Below, piece after piece: positions 1-11,787 of a stretch of 64,000 nucleotides of DNA (its first letter is position 1; each line of letters opens with the position of its first letter). Origin of the DNA: Lycium barbarum (taxonomy: Eukaryota > Streptophyta > Magnoliopsida > Solanales > Solanaceae). A program made the translations under genes and the position numbers. The stretch is from positions 64,636,884 through 64,700,883 of the forward strand of contig NC_083338.1 in NCBI RefSeq assembly GCF_019175385.1. The letters run 5' to 3'. The notes beneath the pieces are model-generated. The model had not been told where the DNA came from. It saw nothing but the letters and a program-made list of their open reading frames with translations, and ran no database searches.

Positions 1-93
1 TCCTATGTCAAATAAAAATTAATTATGACCTTATTTCTTACAAGTCAAGAATATCTCCAAATTTTCCAACGTGTGAAAACACGGGATATAACA
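1..93 (-). repeat. Element A 3' LTR, first 93 bases
   Basis: Identical base for base to 8250-8342 of the other LTR. It ends (plus view) in GGGATATAACA, giving the LTR start TGTTATATCCC on the element strand. The remaining ~2.95 kb of the LTR lies left of the window. Confidence 0.93.
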
Positions 94-129
94 TCCTCCC
101 CCCCTTTAGAACATTCGTCCTCGAATGTT
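94..129 (-). promoter_or_regulatory. Element A polypurine tract and adjoining inverted repeat
   Basis: Directly next to the LTR start is a purine run on the element strand (94-107, AAAGGGGGGGAGGA), the expected primer for plus-strand DNA synthesis. Upstream of it on the element strand (110-129) are perfect inverted arms AACATTCG and CGAATGTT around a four-base loop AGGA. Confidence 0.85.
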
Positions 130-174
130 AAATTAATCTTATAGGGTCTGAGAATACTTTGGGGGAGTTTATGT

Positions 175-966
175 TTATAGACAGCACATATGACGCACAT
201 TCATTATTGAAACAGAATTAAGTAAGGGCTCAGGATTACCTGTGGCCGCAGGGAACAAATGAGGATATTTCTTCTTCATTTCCTCTTCGGCCTCCCATGT
301 CATTTCCTCCCTATTATCGTTCCGCCACAGTACCTTTACAGAGGCTACATCTTTGTTCCGGAGCTTTCTTACCTGGCGGTCCAAGATAGCTACGGGCTGC
401 TCCTCGTAAGATAACTGCTTCGTCACCTGAATATCATCTGTAGGAAATATTCTGGAGGGATCACCGATGCATTTGCAGAGCATAGACACATGGAATACCG
501 GATGTACCACTTTCAAATCTGATGGCAGATCTAACTCATAGGCGACATTTCCAATTTTTCTAATAATCTGATAAGGCCCAATATAACGCGGACTAAGCTT
601 ACCCTTTCTGCCGAACCGCATTACGCCTTTTATAGGCGATACCTTTAGAAATACCCAATCACCAACCTGGAATTCCAAAGGACGATGCCGTTTATCCGCG
701 TATGATTTCTGTCGACTATGGGCTGCCAATAGTCGTTCCCGGATAAGTTTCACCTTATCAACTACCTGCTGGATCATATCTGGGCCGATCAATTCTGTCT
801 CGCCAATATCAAACCAGCCAATAGGTGACCTGCATTTCCTGCCATACAAAGCCTCGTACGGAGCCATCTGGATGCTGGAATGGTAGCTGTTATTATAAGA
901 AAATTCAATCAATGGCAAGTGATTCTCCCAGCTACCTCTGAAATCATTAACACAGGCCCGCAACAT
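175..966 (-). CDS. Element A integrase C-terminal part plus chromodomain (3' part of gag-pol)
   Basis: 263 residues in the same frame as the long gag-pol ORF upstream, separated only by the amber codon at 997-999. The frame is open from 996 down to the stop at 175; the methionine at 966 is internal, not a known start. The N-terminal part (NDFRGSWENHLPLIEF, then YEALYGRKCRSPIGW) is the end of the integrase core. GPYQIIRKIGNVAYELDLP and HPVFHVSMLCK follow in the integrase C-terminal domain. Near the end, VKVLWRN and MTWEAEEEMKKKYPHLF form a chromodomain-like module. In chromoviruses this module tethers integrase to methylated-histone chromatin, which fits the self-nesting seen here. With the upstream stop it would be made only by readthrough. 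Confidence 0.85.
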   Translation of the reverse strand: MLRACVNDFRGSWENHLPLIEFSYNNSYHSSIQMAPYEALYGRKCRSPIGWFDIGETELIGPDMIQQVVDKVKLIRERLLAAHSRQKSYADKRHRPLEFQVGDWVFLKVSPIKGVMRFGRKGKLSPRYIGPYQIIRKIGNVAYELDLPSDLKVVHPVFHVSMLCKCIGDPSRIFPTDDIQVTKQLSYEEQPVAILDRQVRKLRNKDVASVKVLWRNDNREEMTWEAEEEMKKKYPHLFPAATGNPEPLLNSVSIMNVRHMCCL

Positions 967-996
967 ATCTTCAAGCGTCTGGATAGTGCGCTCGGC

Positions 997-3900
997 CTAT
1001 CCGTCACTCTGAGGATGTAAAGCTGTGCTCAGGATCAGCTGAGTCCCTAATCCTTTCTGAAAAGATCTCCAGAAGTTCGCTGTGAACTGAGCACCTCTGT
1101 CAGTGATAATAGATATAGGAACTCCATGAAGTCGCACAATTTCTTTAATATAAAGCCTGGCATAATCCTCAGCGGAGTAAGTAGTTCTGACGGGGAGAAA
1201 ATAGGCTGATTTTGTCAGCCTATCAACAATAGCCCAGATGGAATCATACTTCCGTGGAGTGCGAGGCAACCCTGTAATGAAGTCCATATTAATGATCTCC
1301 CACTTCCACGTCGAAATTTCCATTTCCTGCAACAGTCCACCCGGTTTCTGATGTTCAATTTTGACCTGTTGACAATTGGGACACTGGGCGACGAACTCTG
1401 CGATATCCCGTTTCATGCCATCCCACAAGTATAAGCATCGGAGATCATGGTACATCTTGGTAGACCCAGGATGGACCGAATAGCGAGCATAATGTGCCTC
1501 GCTCATAACCTGCTGCCGAAGACCTGCAATATCAGGTACACACAACCTGCCCCTGAATAATAAAGTCCCGTCCGGAGTGAACTCGAAGGGAGTCTTCTCC
1601 TTATCATAGGTTGTGTCTCTGTATCGTGCCAAAACAGGATCTTCATATTGATGCCGTTTGATATCTTCCTTAATAGATGATTCAGAAACCCCTCGGACAG
1701 AAATCCGTGTACCTCCAGATTCGGCCAGACGAACCCCAAGATTAGCCAACTGATGAAGGTCACGCACTATCTCTCTCCTGTCTGGCTGTAAATCTGCCAA
1801 ACTGCCCATAGATTTCCGGCTAAGCGCATCTGCCACAACATTAGCCTTTCCCGGATGATACAGAATATCTACGTCATAGTCCTTCAGGAGCTCCAGCCAC
1901 CTCCGCTTCCGCAAATTAAGCTCTTTCTGCTTGAAAATATACTGGAGACTCTTATGATCTGTATAGATATCAACATGAACGCCATATAAATAATGTCTCC
2001 ATATCTTCAGGGCATGGATCACCGCTGCAAGCTCAAGATCGTGAGTAGGATAATTCTTTTCATGCTTTTTCAATTGCCGAGAAGCATAAGCTATAACTCT
2101 GCCGTGCTGCATCAATACACAGCCCAATCCCACGCCAGAAGCGTCACAATAAATAACATATCCATCGGGTCCCTCTGGAATAGTCAGAACTGGGGCTGTA
2201 GTCAGCTTCTCTTTCAGCAACTGGAAGCTTCGTTCACAAGCATCAGACCACTGGAACTTAGCTCCCTTCTGAGTCAGCCTTGTCAAAGGCGCTGAAATCG
2301 AAGCAAACTTTTCCACAAATCTTCTGTAATAGCCAGCTAACCCCAGGAAACTACGTACCTCTGTGGGCGTCGTGGGTCTGGGCCAATTTTTCACGGCCTC
2401 AATCTTCTGTGTATCCACCCGGACACTATCAGCTGCAATAATATTCCCCAGGAATGCCACTGAAGCCAGCCAGAATTCACATTTAGAAAATTTTGCATAT
2501 AATTTCCGATGCCGAAGTACCCCAAGTACCGCTCTCAGATGATCTGCGTGTTCTGCCTCGGACCGAGAATAAACCAGAATATCATCGATAAATACAATTA
2601 CGAACATGTCTAAGAACGGCCTGAATACCCGGTTCATCAAATCCATGAATACCGCAGGAGCATTAGTCAGCCCAAAAGACATAACTCTGAATTCATAATG
2701 CCCATATCTGGTCCGGAATGCTGTCTTAGGAATATCAGCCTCTCGTACCCGTACCTGATGATAGCCTGACCGAAGATCTATCTTCGAAAAATATTTGGCG
2801 CCCTGCAACTGATCAAACAAGTCAGCAAATCTGGGGAGGGAGTATTTATTCTTTATAGTTACCTTATTCAGCTGCCGATAATAAATACACATACGCAGCG
2901 ACCCGTCTTTCTTACGCACAAATAATACCGGGGCCCCCCAAGGCGAAGTACTGGGCCTGATAAAGCCTTTTTCTAACAGATCCTTCAACTGCTCTTTCAG
3001 TTCTTTCAATTCTGCCGGTGCCATTCTGTACGGGGGAATAGATATCGGCTGAGTATCTTGAAGAAAATCAATAGTAAAATCTATCTCCCGCTCTGGAGGA
3101 AGGCCTGGAAGCTCTTCTGGGAACACATCTGGAAATTCATTAACCACGGGAACTAACTGAAGAGTCGGCGTTTTTGCTGTCAAGTCTTGTACCCGAACCA
3201 GATGATAAAAATAACCCTTCCTGATCATTTTCTTCGCCTTAAGGTATGAAATAAACTTACCTTTCGAAGATGCTGTATTACCGGCCCATTCTATAACTGA
3301 CTCCCCGGGAAACTGGAAACGAACTACCTTATTTTGGCAGTCAACATTAGCATAACAGGAGGCTAGCCAGTCCATACCCATAATAACATCGAACTCGATC
3401 ATATCTAACTCCACCAGATCTGCCTTAGTGTCACGGCCACATACAATTACAGAACAGTCTTTATATACCTGTTTTGCTACAATAAAGTCCCCAATCGGTG
3501 TGGCTACCTCAAACGGCTCTATAGGTTCAGACGTTATACCAATTTTACTAGCAACCAGAGGCGAAATATATAACAAAGTCAAACCTGGATCAATCAATGC
3601 ATACACAGACCTAGAGAAAACCAATAATGTACCTGTAACGACATTAGGCGATGCCTCCTGATCCTGGCGGCTGGACAAAGCATAAATGCGGTTCGAAGGA
3701 CCGCTAGTACCAGAAGCTCCACCACGGCCTCTGCCGCGACCTGCTGGTGCTGAAGTACCTGGCCCCGTAGGGCGCATAGCCACTGATGAAGATGAAGACC
3801 CGGCGGCTGATCCGGTAGGCTGCGCTTCACCACCCGAACTACCCTTATACGGGCAATCTCTCACAGAATGGCCCTGACGGCCACAAGAAAAACATGCACC

Positions 3901-5094
3901 GGTGGCTCTGTAGCACTCCCCTGGATGGTATCTGCCACAATAAGAACACTGAGGCCTAGGTGGCCTCGTCTGACCAGAACCCCTATCTGTCCGCGAACCT
4001 GAAGCCCTGGAGCTCTGACCTGCTCCTGAATACCCTGGGCTATCAAATCTGCGACCTGTAGGCTGTGGAGGTGCGCTCTGTGCCGGCTGGGATAGATGTC
4101 TGCTAGGCTGCTGCGGCTGCTGAGGCTGTCTGCCCCGAAAATCTCCAGAATACCCAGACGATCTGGCCCTCTTGGGCTGTCTCCGATCCTGGCTCCTATC
4201 AGGCTGACGCTCCCTATGCCGATCCTCCATGCCCTGGGCGTGGGCTTGAATCCGGGCAATATCCATGCCGGGCTGAGCAGCCAATACCAAACAGCTGTCG
4301 ACAAAATAACGGTCCAGCCCCATAATGTACCTGTGCATCCTGTCAGCCATAGTAGCTACCACAGCAGGTGCGTATCGGGCCAATGAGTGGAACTCAATAC
4401 TGTACTCTCGAACACAGCGACCCCTCTGTCTCAGCAATAAGAATCTGTCAGCCTTGGCCCGCCGTAACTCCGGAGGCAGAAAATGACTAAGAAAAGCCTG
4501 AGAAAAATCATCCCAAACTGCTGGGGGAGCACCGTCACCCCTAGATAACTCCCATGACTCGTACCAATTAGCCGCCACATCATACAACCGGTACGAGGCC
4601 AACGCAACTGACTCTGTCTCGGAAGCATTAATCAGTTGTAAAGTGCGCCGCATCTTCCTGATAAACTCCTCAGGATCCTCCTCGGGCTTGGTCCCGAAGA
4701 ACTCTGGAGGACCACAAGTCAAGAACTCACGGGCTCTCGAACTGTCACGCCTGTAAGCCCGGTCACCTCCCAGTCCGTGCCCCTGAACCTGTCCTGCCAC
4801 AAGTTTGGTCAATAGCTGGACTGCCTCTCTCATGGACTGATCCTCAGTGCCTGGCCGTGGAGCTGGGGGCTCAGGTACTGGAATCTCAGGAGCTGGCGGT
4901 GGAGCCGCCCCTCGACCTGCAGCTGCTGCTGCTCCAATATCCTCTACGTGTGGCGGTGTGGAAGTGCCCTCTGCCGGGGGCAAAATATCAGGAGCAATAT
5001 GAGCATGGGCCCTGGTAACCCTCTGGGCCCGACTAGTCTCTCCCACAGCTGCTGCCTTGGCCTTTTGGGCCGCTGTCGCCTTTTTTGGAGGCAT
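997..5094 (-). CDS. Element A gag-protease-RT-RNase H-integrase polyprotein, ended by premature amber stop
   Basis: 1365 residues from [10 protein letters not shown] at 5094. Capsid domain about residues 120-260. Zinc knuckle [14 protein letters not shown] at 401-414 (C-x2-C-x4-H-x4-C), with an extra C-x2-C pair before it. Protease near 498-512 with D-P-G where D-S/T-G is usual. Reverse transcriptase about 650-890: [10 protein letters not shown] near 771-780 and FIDD at 835-838; the usually conserved CIDYRQ reads CIYYRQ at about 736-741. RNase H about 970-1095 ([20 protein letters not shown]). Integrase zinc site H1201, H1208, C1238, C1241; catalytic D1271 and D1332. The stop TAG (plus 997-999) replaces the Gln codon two codons before the expected third catalytic residue, Glu, so the product lacks it. 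Gag and pol are one frame, as is usual in this lineage. Confidence 0.92.
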   Translation of the reverse strand: MPPKKATAAQKAKAAAVGETSRAQRVTRAHAHIAPDILPPAEGTSTPPHVEDIGAAAAAGRGAAPPPAPEIPVPEPPAPRPGTEDQSMREAVQLLTKLVAGQVQGHGLGGDRAYRRDSSRAREFLTCGPPEFFGTKPEEDPEEFIRKMRRTLQLINASETESVALASYRLYDVAANWYESWELSRGDGAPPAVWDDFSQAFLSHFLPPELRRAKADRFLLLRQRGRCVREYSIEFHSLARYAPAVVATMADRMHRYIMGLDRYFVDSCLVLAAQPGMDIARIQAHAQGMEDRHRERQPDRSQDRRQPKRARSSGYSGDFRGRQPQQPQQPSRHLSQPAQSAPPQPTGRRFDSPGYSGAGQSSRASGSRTDRGSGQTRPPRPQCSYCGRYHPGECYRATGACFSCGRQGHSVRDCPYKGSSGGEAQPTGSAAGSSSSSVAMRPTGPGTSAPAGRGRGRGGASGTSGPSNRIYALSSRQDQEASPNVVTGTLLVFSRSVYALIDPGLTLLYISPLVASKIGITSEPIEPFEVATPIGDFIVAKQVYKDCSVIVCGRDTKADLVELDMIEFDVIMGMDWLASCYANVDCQNKVVRFQFPGESVIEWAGNTASSKGKFISYLKAKKMIRKGYFYHLVRVQDLTAKTPTLQLVPVVNEFPDVFPEELPGLPPEREIDFTIDFLQDTQPISIPPYRMAPAELKELKEQLKDLLEKGFIRPSTSPWGAPVLFVRKKDGSLRMCIYYRQLNKVTIKNKYSLPRFADLFDQLQGAKYFSKIDLRSGYHQVRVREADIPKTAFRTRYGHYEFRVMSFGLTNAPAVFMDLMNRVFRPFLDMFVIVFIDDILVYSRSEAEHADHLRAVLGVLRHRKLYAKFSKCEFWLASVAFLGNIIAADSVRVDTQKIEAVKNWPRPTTPTEVRSFLGLAGYYRRFVEKFASISAPLTRLTQKGAKFQWSDACERSFQLLKEKLTTAPVLTIPEGPDGYVIYCDASGVGLGCVLMQHGRVIAYASRQLKKHEKNYPTHDLELAAVIHALKIWRHYLYGVHVDIYTDHKSLQYIFKQKELNLRKRRWLELLKDYDVDILYHPGKANVVADALSRKSMGSLADLQPDRREIVRDLHQLANLGVRLAESGGTRISVRGVSESSIKEDIKRHQYEDPVLARYRDTTYDKEKTPFEFTPDGTLLFRGRLCVPDIAGLRQQVMSEAHYARYSVHPGSTKMYHDLRCLYLWDGMKRDIAEFVAQCPNCQQVKIEHQKPGGLLQEMEISTWKWEIINMDFITGLPRTPRKYDSIWAIVDRLTKSAYFLPVRTTYSAEDYARLYIKEIVRLHGVPISIITDRGAQFTANFWRSFQKGLGTQLILSTALHPQSDG

Positions 5095-5297
5095 AACTGC
5101 AAATGTAACAATTCGTTAGGGAGGAATCATCCTGATAACACAACTCTATCGCACGATCTAAGACAGAAAGAAGGGTAGTATCCTAAATGCCCTGTAGCCT
5201 CCTGTTTATTGGTGTGGTGCACAACACACTGATAAACAAGACTCTACTAGACACGGTCTGTAGACATTCCGAGGACGAACCTCTCTGATACCACTTT
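5095..5297 (-). promoter_or_regulatory. Element A leader and tRNA-Met primer binding site
   Basis: The primer binding site TGGTATCAGAG is the complement of 5283-5293, four bases inside the LTR end. It pairs with the 3' end of initiator tRNA-Met. About 190 bases of untranslated leader follow before the gag ATG. The leader block GTCTACAGACCGTGTCTAG recurs in element J. Confidence 0.88.
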
Positions 5298-8200
5298 TGT
5301 CACGACCCAACCCCGTAGGCCGTGACTAGTGCCCGATCTGGGCACTCAAACACATTCTAGTATAAAGCAGAAGCCGACAAGGCTTTATTTCTAAATTAGA
5401 TAATTTCCAGAAAAATTTCGGCAGAGTTTCATTTGTTTTACGGACTACCCCATATACCCTGCACGCAGAAAATACCAACAAAGGCCACACAGGGCTAACA
5501 GAGTAACATTTAAATATATGCGGACCGGCCGCCGCGGCGAATGGGATCGCCCAAACACAACATATACACACAGCTGTACAGAAAGATCCCAACCCACAAA
5601 CATGTCCACAGACCTCTAACAGACCGACAGAATCATATGACGGGACAGGGCCCCGCCGTACCCATGAACGAGAATATACATATATAGAAGTGACAGACTA
5701 TACCAAAAGATGGCTCTGAATAAAAGAGCGCTCCAAAAATAGCAGAATGAGATCCTAAGCGGACGGATCAGGAAACCTGTCGTCGGTACCTGCGCGGCAT
5801 GAAAACGCAGCCCCCGAGGAAAGGGGGTCAGTACGAAATATGTACTGAATATGTAAAGCCTGAGTTGCAGAAACAAAATCATAACTGGTATAGAACGTAC
5901 AGAAAGTAAACAGAAAATACAAAGTATCAGATATATATTTTCAAAACATGCGGAGTGTGTACAGAAACATATGTCATATCAAATCTGGCCCCTGCCAAGG
6001 GACTCGGCAGACAGAACGTGGCCACCCTCCTGACGCTGGTGCCACAACACAGAAGAATCAGAATAGGGGCATAACCCCGTAACATAATATGTCATATCAG
6101 ATGGCCATAGTAAATCATATCAGAACAAGCGTGCATGGCACAGCATACTCCACAAACCCATGTACGCGTATACCTGCCCCCTCACAGCGAGGCACGGCGA
6201 ATAATGCAAAGGATCACGCTTGACAACATATCCTGGCCCGGGCTCAGTGTGGGAAACATTGGGGGATCCACGAATGGAGTAGTGAGAGACTAATGCAATT
6301 AAAATATCATGAATGTTTCCATAGACTCATTGAGGCATATCAAAGACAAACCGATCCAATGAAGTCGGAAGGAATCATAGTAAATGAGTTTCGAGTATCA
6401 AAACAATTTATCAGACTTAATGGAATATTTAAAACAACGTTTGTTAGGTAATTAGAATGGTAGTCAAAACATTTCTTTTAAGAACTATTCGAAAAGAAGA
6501 CTTAAGTACATTAAGGGCAAAACCGGGAATAGTGGGCCCGCCTCGGAACAAACAAGGCGGCGGGCTCAAATTATGCCCTCTAAGCTTATGGTATCACCTA
6601 AAAGGGTTCTACAGCCATTCTGTGACTTTCCAAGTAATTTAGAACAAAATTGCATAATTTCAAGAAAAGTGTACCAAAGTAGTTCAATTCTACTGAAGGA
6701 AAAACTGAAATTTTCTCTTGCGGATTCCGAGGGCCAAGAAGTCTTTCGAGGCCCGGATCCGACCCTAACACACTAAGGGCATGCCAAGGGAAGAATTTGG
6801 GTTGCTTTACATACCTTTCAAGCTCTTTACGCCTTTCCAAACTCACTTCCCGTTTCGTCGAAAAACTGCAATTGGTCAAGTTTACCAATTGTAAGCTATG
6901 AATACCAAAGTTTCAACTTAATGCATATTTGTCTACCGAAATTTCGGCAGCACTTCCCCTATACATATAGCACCCCCGAGAATTCAACTTGGCTAGAAAT
7001 CATCAACAACAACCCAAACAACAACATCAACATCAACAAAGAACATTAAAAACACAAATATCCTTCAACTAGTCATTTTTCTCACAAGTTGACATAACCT
7101 TCATTCTAACCCAAACTTTCAAACTAACATCATTGATTTCACATCCATTATCACTCAAGATCATCACAATATAGATTTAGAGACATTTCATATCATTTTC
7201 CTTAAGTTATACACTCGATATACATAATATACAAATTTTCGCCAAGGTCATAATTTATCCAAAACTCCTAATCTTTGGCATACGTATTCATAACATGTTT
7301 CCTTCTTCCAAGTTCATCAATACTTGTCATAATTAGCAACCTAATAACTTCATTTTCATAATGTCGTAAAATCGTACTAAAACGACATAAGCTTCCATAT
7401 TCCATTTCGATACAAACTTATATCATTCTATCTTCATTTACATTGCAAGCATCACAATAACACACTAACACACTAAGCAACTCAATCCATTTTCCATTCC
7501 AACTTCAACATAGTACACTGCCATATGCCCTTCTATCAACATCAACTAAATTCATGCAACTTTCAATTCCAATATGCATTTCATCACAACCACAACTAAG
7601 ATATAACATGAATTTTATACATTGTGGCTATACAACATATACATACTCACGGCCATATAGCTATAACACACACCCACTTTGCAAACTTCCATTTCTTCAC
7701 ACAATCAACACATTTCTACATACCACAACACAAACAAGACTTCATAACACAAAGATAAGGGATAAATTCTTACCTTTTCCTCAAGTCTTCTTCACTTGGA
7801 GGTATGATCACTTTGATGAATCTAATGCTTCTCTCTCCAAACCAACTATACCAAGTTACAAAGGAACCTTAAATTAGTGGAAATCCAACAAGGTAAAAAA
7901 TTTTAAGACAAGATTTTTGGTGGCTATTTTTTTTTCTCCCAAACCCGAAACCCTTTGCTCTTCTTGCTCTTGTTTGTTTTGTTTCATTCTTATCCTAAGT
8001 CTTCATCCTTCTATGAATATAATTGAAGTGCTTGGTCACATGACCAAGCACATGACCAATAAAATGGGCTTGGATCAAGCCAAGGTGGCCGGCCAAGCAC
8101 CCCCTTTGGGCCTCAATTCACTTCAATTTTTTTTGAGCCCAATAACTTGTAGTCCACGTTTTGTAATTCCCGAAATAAATTTCCGAAATTCCAAAATTTG

Positions 8201-8342
8201 CCCTTAGCCTTATTCAACACTTCCACATTAATATTCTTTCATACACAACTCCTATGTCAAATAAAAATTAATTATGACCTTATTTCTTACAAGTCAAGAA
8301 TATCTCCAAATTTTCCAACGTGTGAAAACACGGGATATAACA
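5298..8342 (-). repeat. Element A 5' LTR (3045 bp)
   Basis: Bounded TGTTATATCCC...GGGTCGTGACA on the element strand. The part near its 3' end (about 5395-5505) contains a GCGTGCAGG...GAAACTCTGCCGAAATTT module that in element J lies outside the LTR. A CCGAAATTTCGG palindrome lies near 6938 and is followed by CAA-rich sequence near 7000-7030. The three-hairpin cassette is at 5790-5848. Short ORFs inside have no recognisable homology and are not called. Confidence 0.93.
5790..5848 (-). other. Three-hairpin LTR cassette, element A
   Basis: On the element strand: TCAGTAC/GTACTGA, then CCCCC/GGGGG, then CTGCG/CGCAG, abutting one another. A fourth hairpin downstream in the LTR at 5639-5657 has stem GGCGGG/CCCGTC. 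Confidence 0.7.
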
Positions 8343-8803
8343 GTGGTGTATCCGTATCGCCGCCCGTCGAAGCGGTGTCTGCCCGGCCAACTAGGCCCGG
8401 TGTGAAATGCTGATGACATGCTCAATGTAAATGCTCATAGTAATATGCTTATCATAAAATACTTATCTTATCATAATGCGTATATAAGACTCATGATCAA
8501 CTTTACTCTATAGGGGTGCGTAAGGTCGTGATTCCCCGATTACATTATTGAACCATCATAGACATTCCGCCTCACCTTGAAAGGACTAGTGCATAAGGTG
8601 AGTGTAGGCAAGGAATAACATCGTCATCATTCTAGTGTCATCATATCGCATAACTTATCTCATATAGACATTCATAGACATAAGCTTTTAACTTCTTAGA
8701 ATGCAAGAACTCATGAAAGGAATAGGGATTCAAGTTAAAAGATTCATTCCATTGGAAAGAAGGTCTAGCCTCACATACCTTGGTCGTTTAGCTAAGATAT
8801 CGC
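8343..8803 (-). repeat. Element B 3' LTR, middle segment
   Basis: Aligns with 19001-19460 of the other B LTR with few differences by eye. It is bounded on the left by element A and on the right by solo LTR C. Bases 8799-8803 (ATCGC) are the left copy of C's target duplication. Confidence 0.9.
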
Positions 8804-9204
8804 TGTCACGACCCAACCCCGTAGGCCGCGACTCATGTCCGATCAGGACACCTTACGTACCCAATAACCCCAAACAAACATATAAATTAGATACGCATAT
8901 ATAAAAGCCAAACGGAATCGCAAGCTATCGTACATAAGCAGATGTAGCGCACAGAAGCTGATAAGGCCACCACAGAATACGTATTTCCTAGAACATATAC
9001 ACAACCCACATATGTGTCTACAGACCTCTACAAACAATACTAACAGAAACATAAGACGGGACAGGGCCCCGTCATACCCCTGAATAAACATATACATATG
9101 TGATAGAAAAGTCTATACCAAAATATGGCTCCGGACAAAGGAGCACTCCAAAACAGCAGAGCAGATATCCTAAGCGGGCGGATCTCTGAAGTGGGTATCT
9201 GTAC

Positions 9205-9263
9205 CTGCGCAGCATGAAAACGCAACCCCCGAAGAAAGGGGGTCAGAACGGAATATGTACTGA
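9205..9263 (-). other. Three-hairpin LTR cassette, element C
   Basis: Same order as in A: SL1 TCAGTAC/GTTCTGA (one mismatch), SL2 CCCCC/GGGGG, SL3 TGCG/CGCA. The downstream hairpin is at 9055-9073, stem GACGGG/CCCGTC. Confidence 0.7.
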
Positions 9264-9518
9264 GTATGTAAAGCATGAAGTACAGTAAACAAAATCATAA
9301 CCGGAATAGAAAGTACAGAAAATGAGTGCAAAGTCCAGAATATCAAATTGTATACTTACAAAACGTAAATAATACATGTAGAAACATATGCCAAATCCGG
9401 CCCCAATACGGGACTCGGTGAATAGAACGTGGCGCCACCCCGTCACTGGCGCCACAACACATCATACTTCAGAGTAGAGAATAGCTCCGTAACATATCAC
9501 AACATATCAGATGGCCAT

Positions 9519-9547
9519 ATCATATCATATCATATCATATCATATCA
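9519..9547. repeat. CATAT pentanucleotide microsatellite
   Basis: About six perfect tandem copies of a 5-bp unit (ATCAT/CATAT register) inside solo LTR C. The matching positions of A and L hold only one to four units, so the tract varies between copies. Confidence 0.85.
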
Positions 9548-11787
9548 GAACATAGGTCTACATGGCACATCATACTCCGGACCCATGTACATGTCATACC
9601 TGTCCCCTCACATCGAGGCACGGCGAACAATGCAGTGGAATACGCTTGATAACAAATCCTGGCCCGGGCTCAGTAAAGGAAGCATTGAGGCATCCACGAG
9701 GGGAGTAGCGAGAAACTTATGCATCATAAAATATTTACAAAGACTCGACAGAATAATCCGAATGACAGGTCATTTAAGAAATAAATCAGACGATAGTCAT
9801 AGCACGTACCTTTCGGATGTCGCGGGGGATTATATCAAATTAAAGCTTTCTGAAATCGTTTTCATGTTTCAAAATGCATTATGGAACTCAACGAAATAAT
9901 TCAAACAAACGTCATATGGTAGTTAGGAGAGTAGCCAAGAGTTTCCTTTGAATTCTACTTCAGAACAAGTCAAACGGAACAAATCAGAAAAATACGAGAG
10001 TAGTGGGCCCACCTCAGGTCAAACGAGGTGGCGGACACAAAGTATGTGTAATAAACTTTATGGAGTCTCTTATGAGGGTTTTAAGGTAATCAGATTTTAT
10101 TTACACAAGTTCTAGGTATTTAAACAACTTCCCTAACCATTTGCGACATAATTAGTTCAATTCCACTGAATGGAAAAGGGGCAAATTTAGACGCGGATTC
10201 CGAAGAGTAGAGTAGTCCCCGAGGTCCAACTTAAAACCTAATACATCTAGGACATGCCAAGAGAAGGAAAAGGGTGAGCTTTACATACCTTTCTTGCATT
10301 TTACGCTCGCCAAACCTCAACTCCCGTTTCGTCCAAAACCTATAAATGGTCACATTTACCAAATGTTACTATAAGGCCTTTGGCACCCAATCCTGAATTA
10401 GTACTTGTCTACCGAAATTTTGGCAGCACCTCCCCTATAAATACGACACCCCGAGAATTCAACTCGGCAAAAATAATTCAACAACAACCCAACAACAATA
10501 ACAACAATCACTACAAATCACAATATGCCACAACTAGTTTTCTTTCCAACATAATGTAATATCTTCCATTCCGACTTCACATTTTCAAGTCAATACCAAC
10601 ATGCTCATATTCATTACCATTCAAGATCATTACAATATAATTCAGAAGTATTTCATATCATTTCTACAATATATTCACAAGATATACAAAATATACAAAT
10701 TTTCCACCAAAACCATAATCCACCTAAACTTCCAATTTTTCAACATAACATTCATAGCACGTTTTCTTTTTACAATTTCATAATCAACAACATCAAACTA
10801 CACTTTAACATCTTCATTTCCATGATATCGCAAAATCGCGCTAATATGACCTAATGTCCCACAATCAATTTTAATGCCAACATAAACCATTTACCCTTAA
10901 TTTACACTATAAAGATCACAACAACACATTTAACATACTAAACAAAATTAGTTCATTCCCATTCTACCAACTCCATACCACACGGCCCAACATCCCATTT
11001 CCACCCTCAACCAATTTCATTCAACTTTTATCTTCAATGTAGAGTCTATAACAATCACAACTAAGATACTATATAAAATTCAACTTATCACACTTATACA
11101 TTAACACACACACACGGCCACACATACATATGCACATCCACTTTGCAAACTTCCATATTTCCATAGCTTCTACTCATTTCCATATACTACAACACAAACA
11201 AACCTTCATAACATAATAAAAAGGAATTGATTCTTACCTTTTTATCCAATCTTCTTCACTTGAACAAGTTGTCAACTTGAAGAAATAAATGCTCCTTCTC
11301 CCAAAACAACCACACCAAGTTGTAGAGGACCCTTAATTTAGTAAGAAAACCACAAGATAATAATTTGGAACAAGATTTTTTAGGGTGATTTTTTTTTAGG
11401 GGCTAGCGCCGAATGGTCCCTAAGTTTTGCTCTTGTTCTTGATTTCTTGAATCTTCTAAGAGAAAAAGACCTCTTATAATTATTTAGCACATGGAAAATT
11501 ATTAAGATTGTGGGCTTGGGCCTAATGTTGGCCGGCCACCCCTATACATTGGGCCTTAATTCCTCATCCATTTTTTTGAGCCCAATGACGTATGGATCAC
11601 ATTTGTAATTTCCGAAACCAATTTCTGAAATTCCAATTTCGCCCTTAGCCTTCCCCGATGTTTCCGCGTCAATATTTTCCATAAGCAACAACTTATACAC
11701 CAATGAAATAAAGAAAAGATGTCCTTATTCTTTACAAGTCATAATTATTCTGAAATTCCCGAACATGCAAAAATACGGGGTATAACA

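Larger units (their letters stand above)
1..8342 (-). mobile_element. Element A: near-complete Ty3/gypsy chromovirus
   Basis: Minus-strand LTR retrotransposon. From its 5' end it has an LTR (5298-8342), PBS, gag-pol frame (5094 down to 175), polypurine tract and the start of the 3' LTR (1-93), the rest lying outside the window. The 93 visible bases of the 3' LTR match the corresponding bases of the 5' LTR exactly, which suggests a recent insertion. The right flank GTGGT (8343-8347) would be one target duplication; its partner is outside the window. The host sequence is the 3' LTR of element B, since the flank continues the sequence seen from 19001 in B's other LTR. The domain order with C-terminal chromodomain and very long LTRs points to the Tekay/Del lineage. 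Confidence 0.93.
8804..11787 (-). mobile_element. Element C: solo LTR (2984 bp) of family 1
   Basis: A complete LTR from TGTCACGACCC to GGGGTATAACA (plus view), with no interior and a perfect 5-bp duplication ATCGC on both sides (8799-8803 and 11788-11792). The other B LTR shows the uninterrupted site near 19455-19465. It resembles A's LTR in ends and layout. This is the expected product of recombination between the two LTRs of one element. Confidence 0.93.

Noticed and set aside
3428..4386. Plus-strand ORFs opposite gag and protease of A
   Set aside because: Antisense shadows of a strongly coding minus-strand frame.
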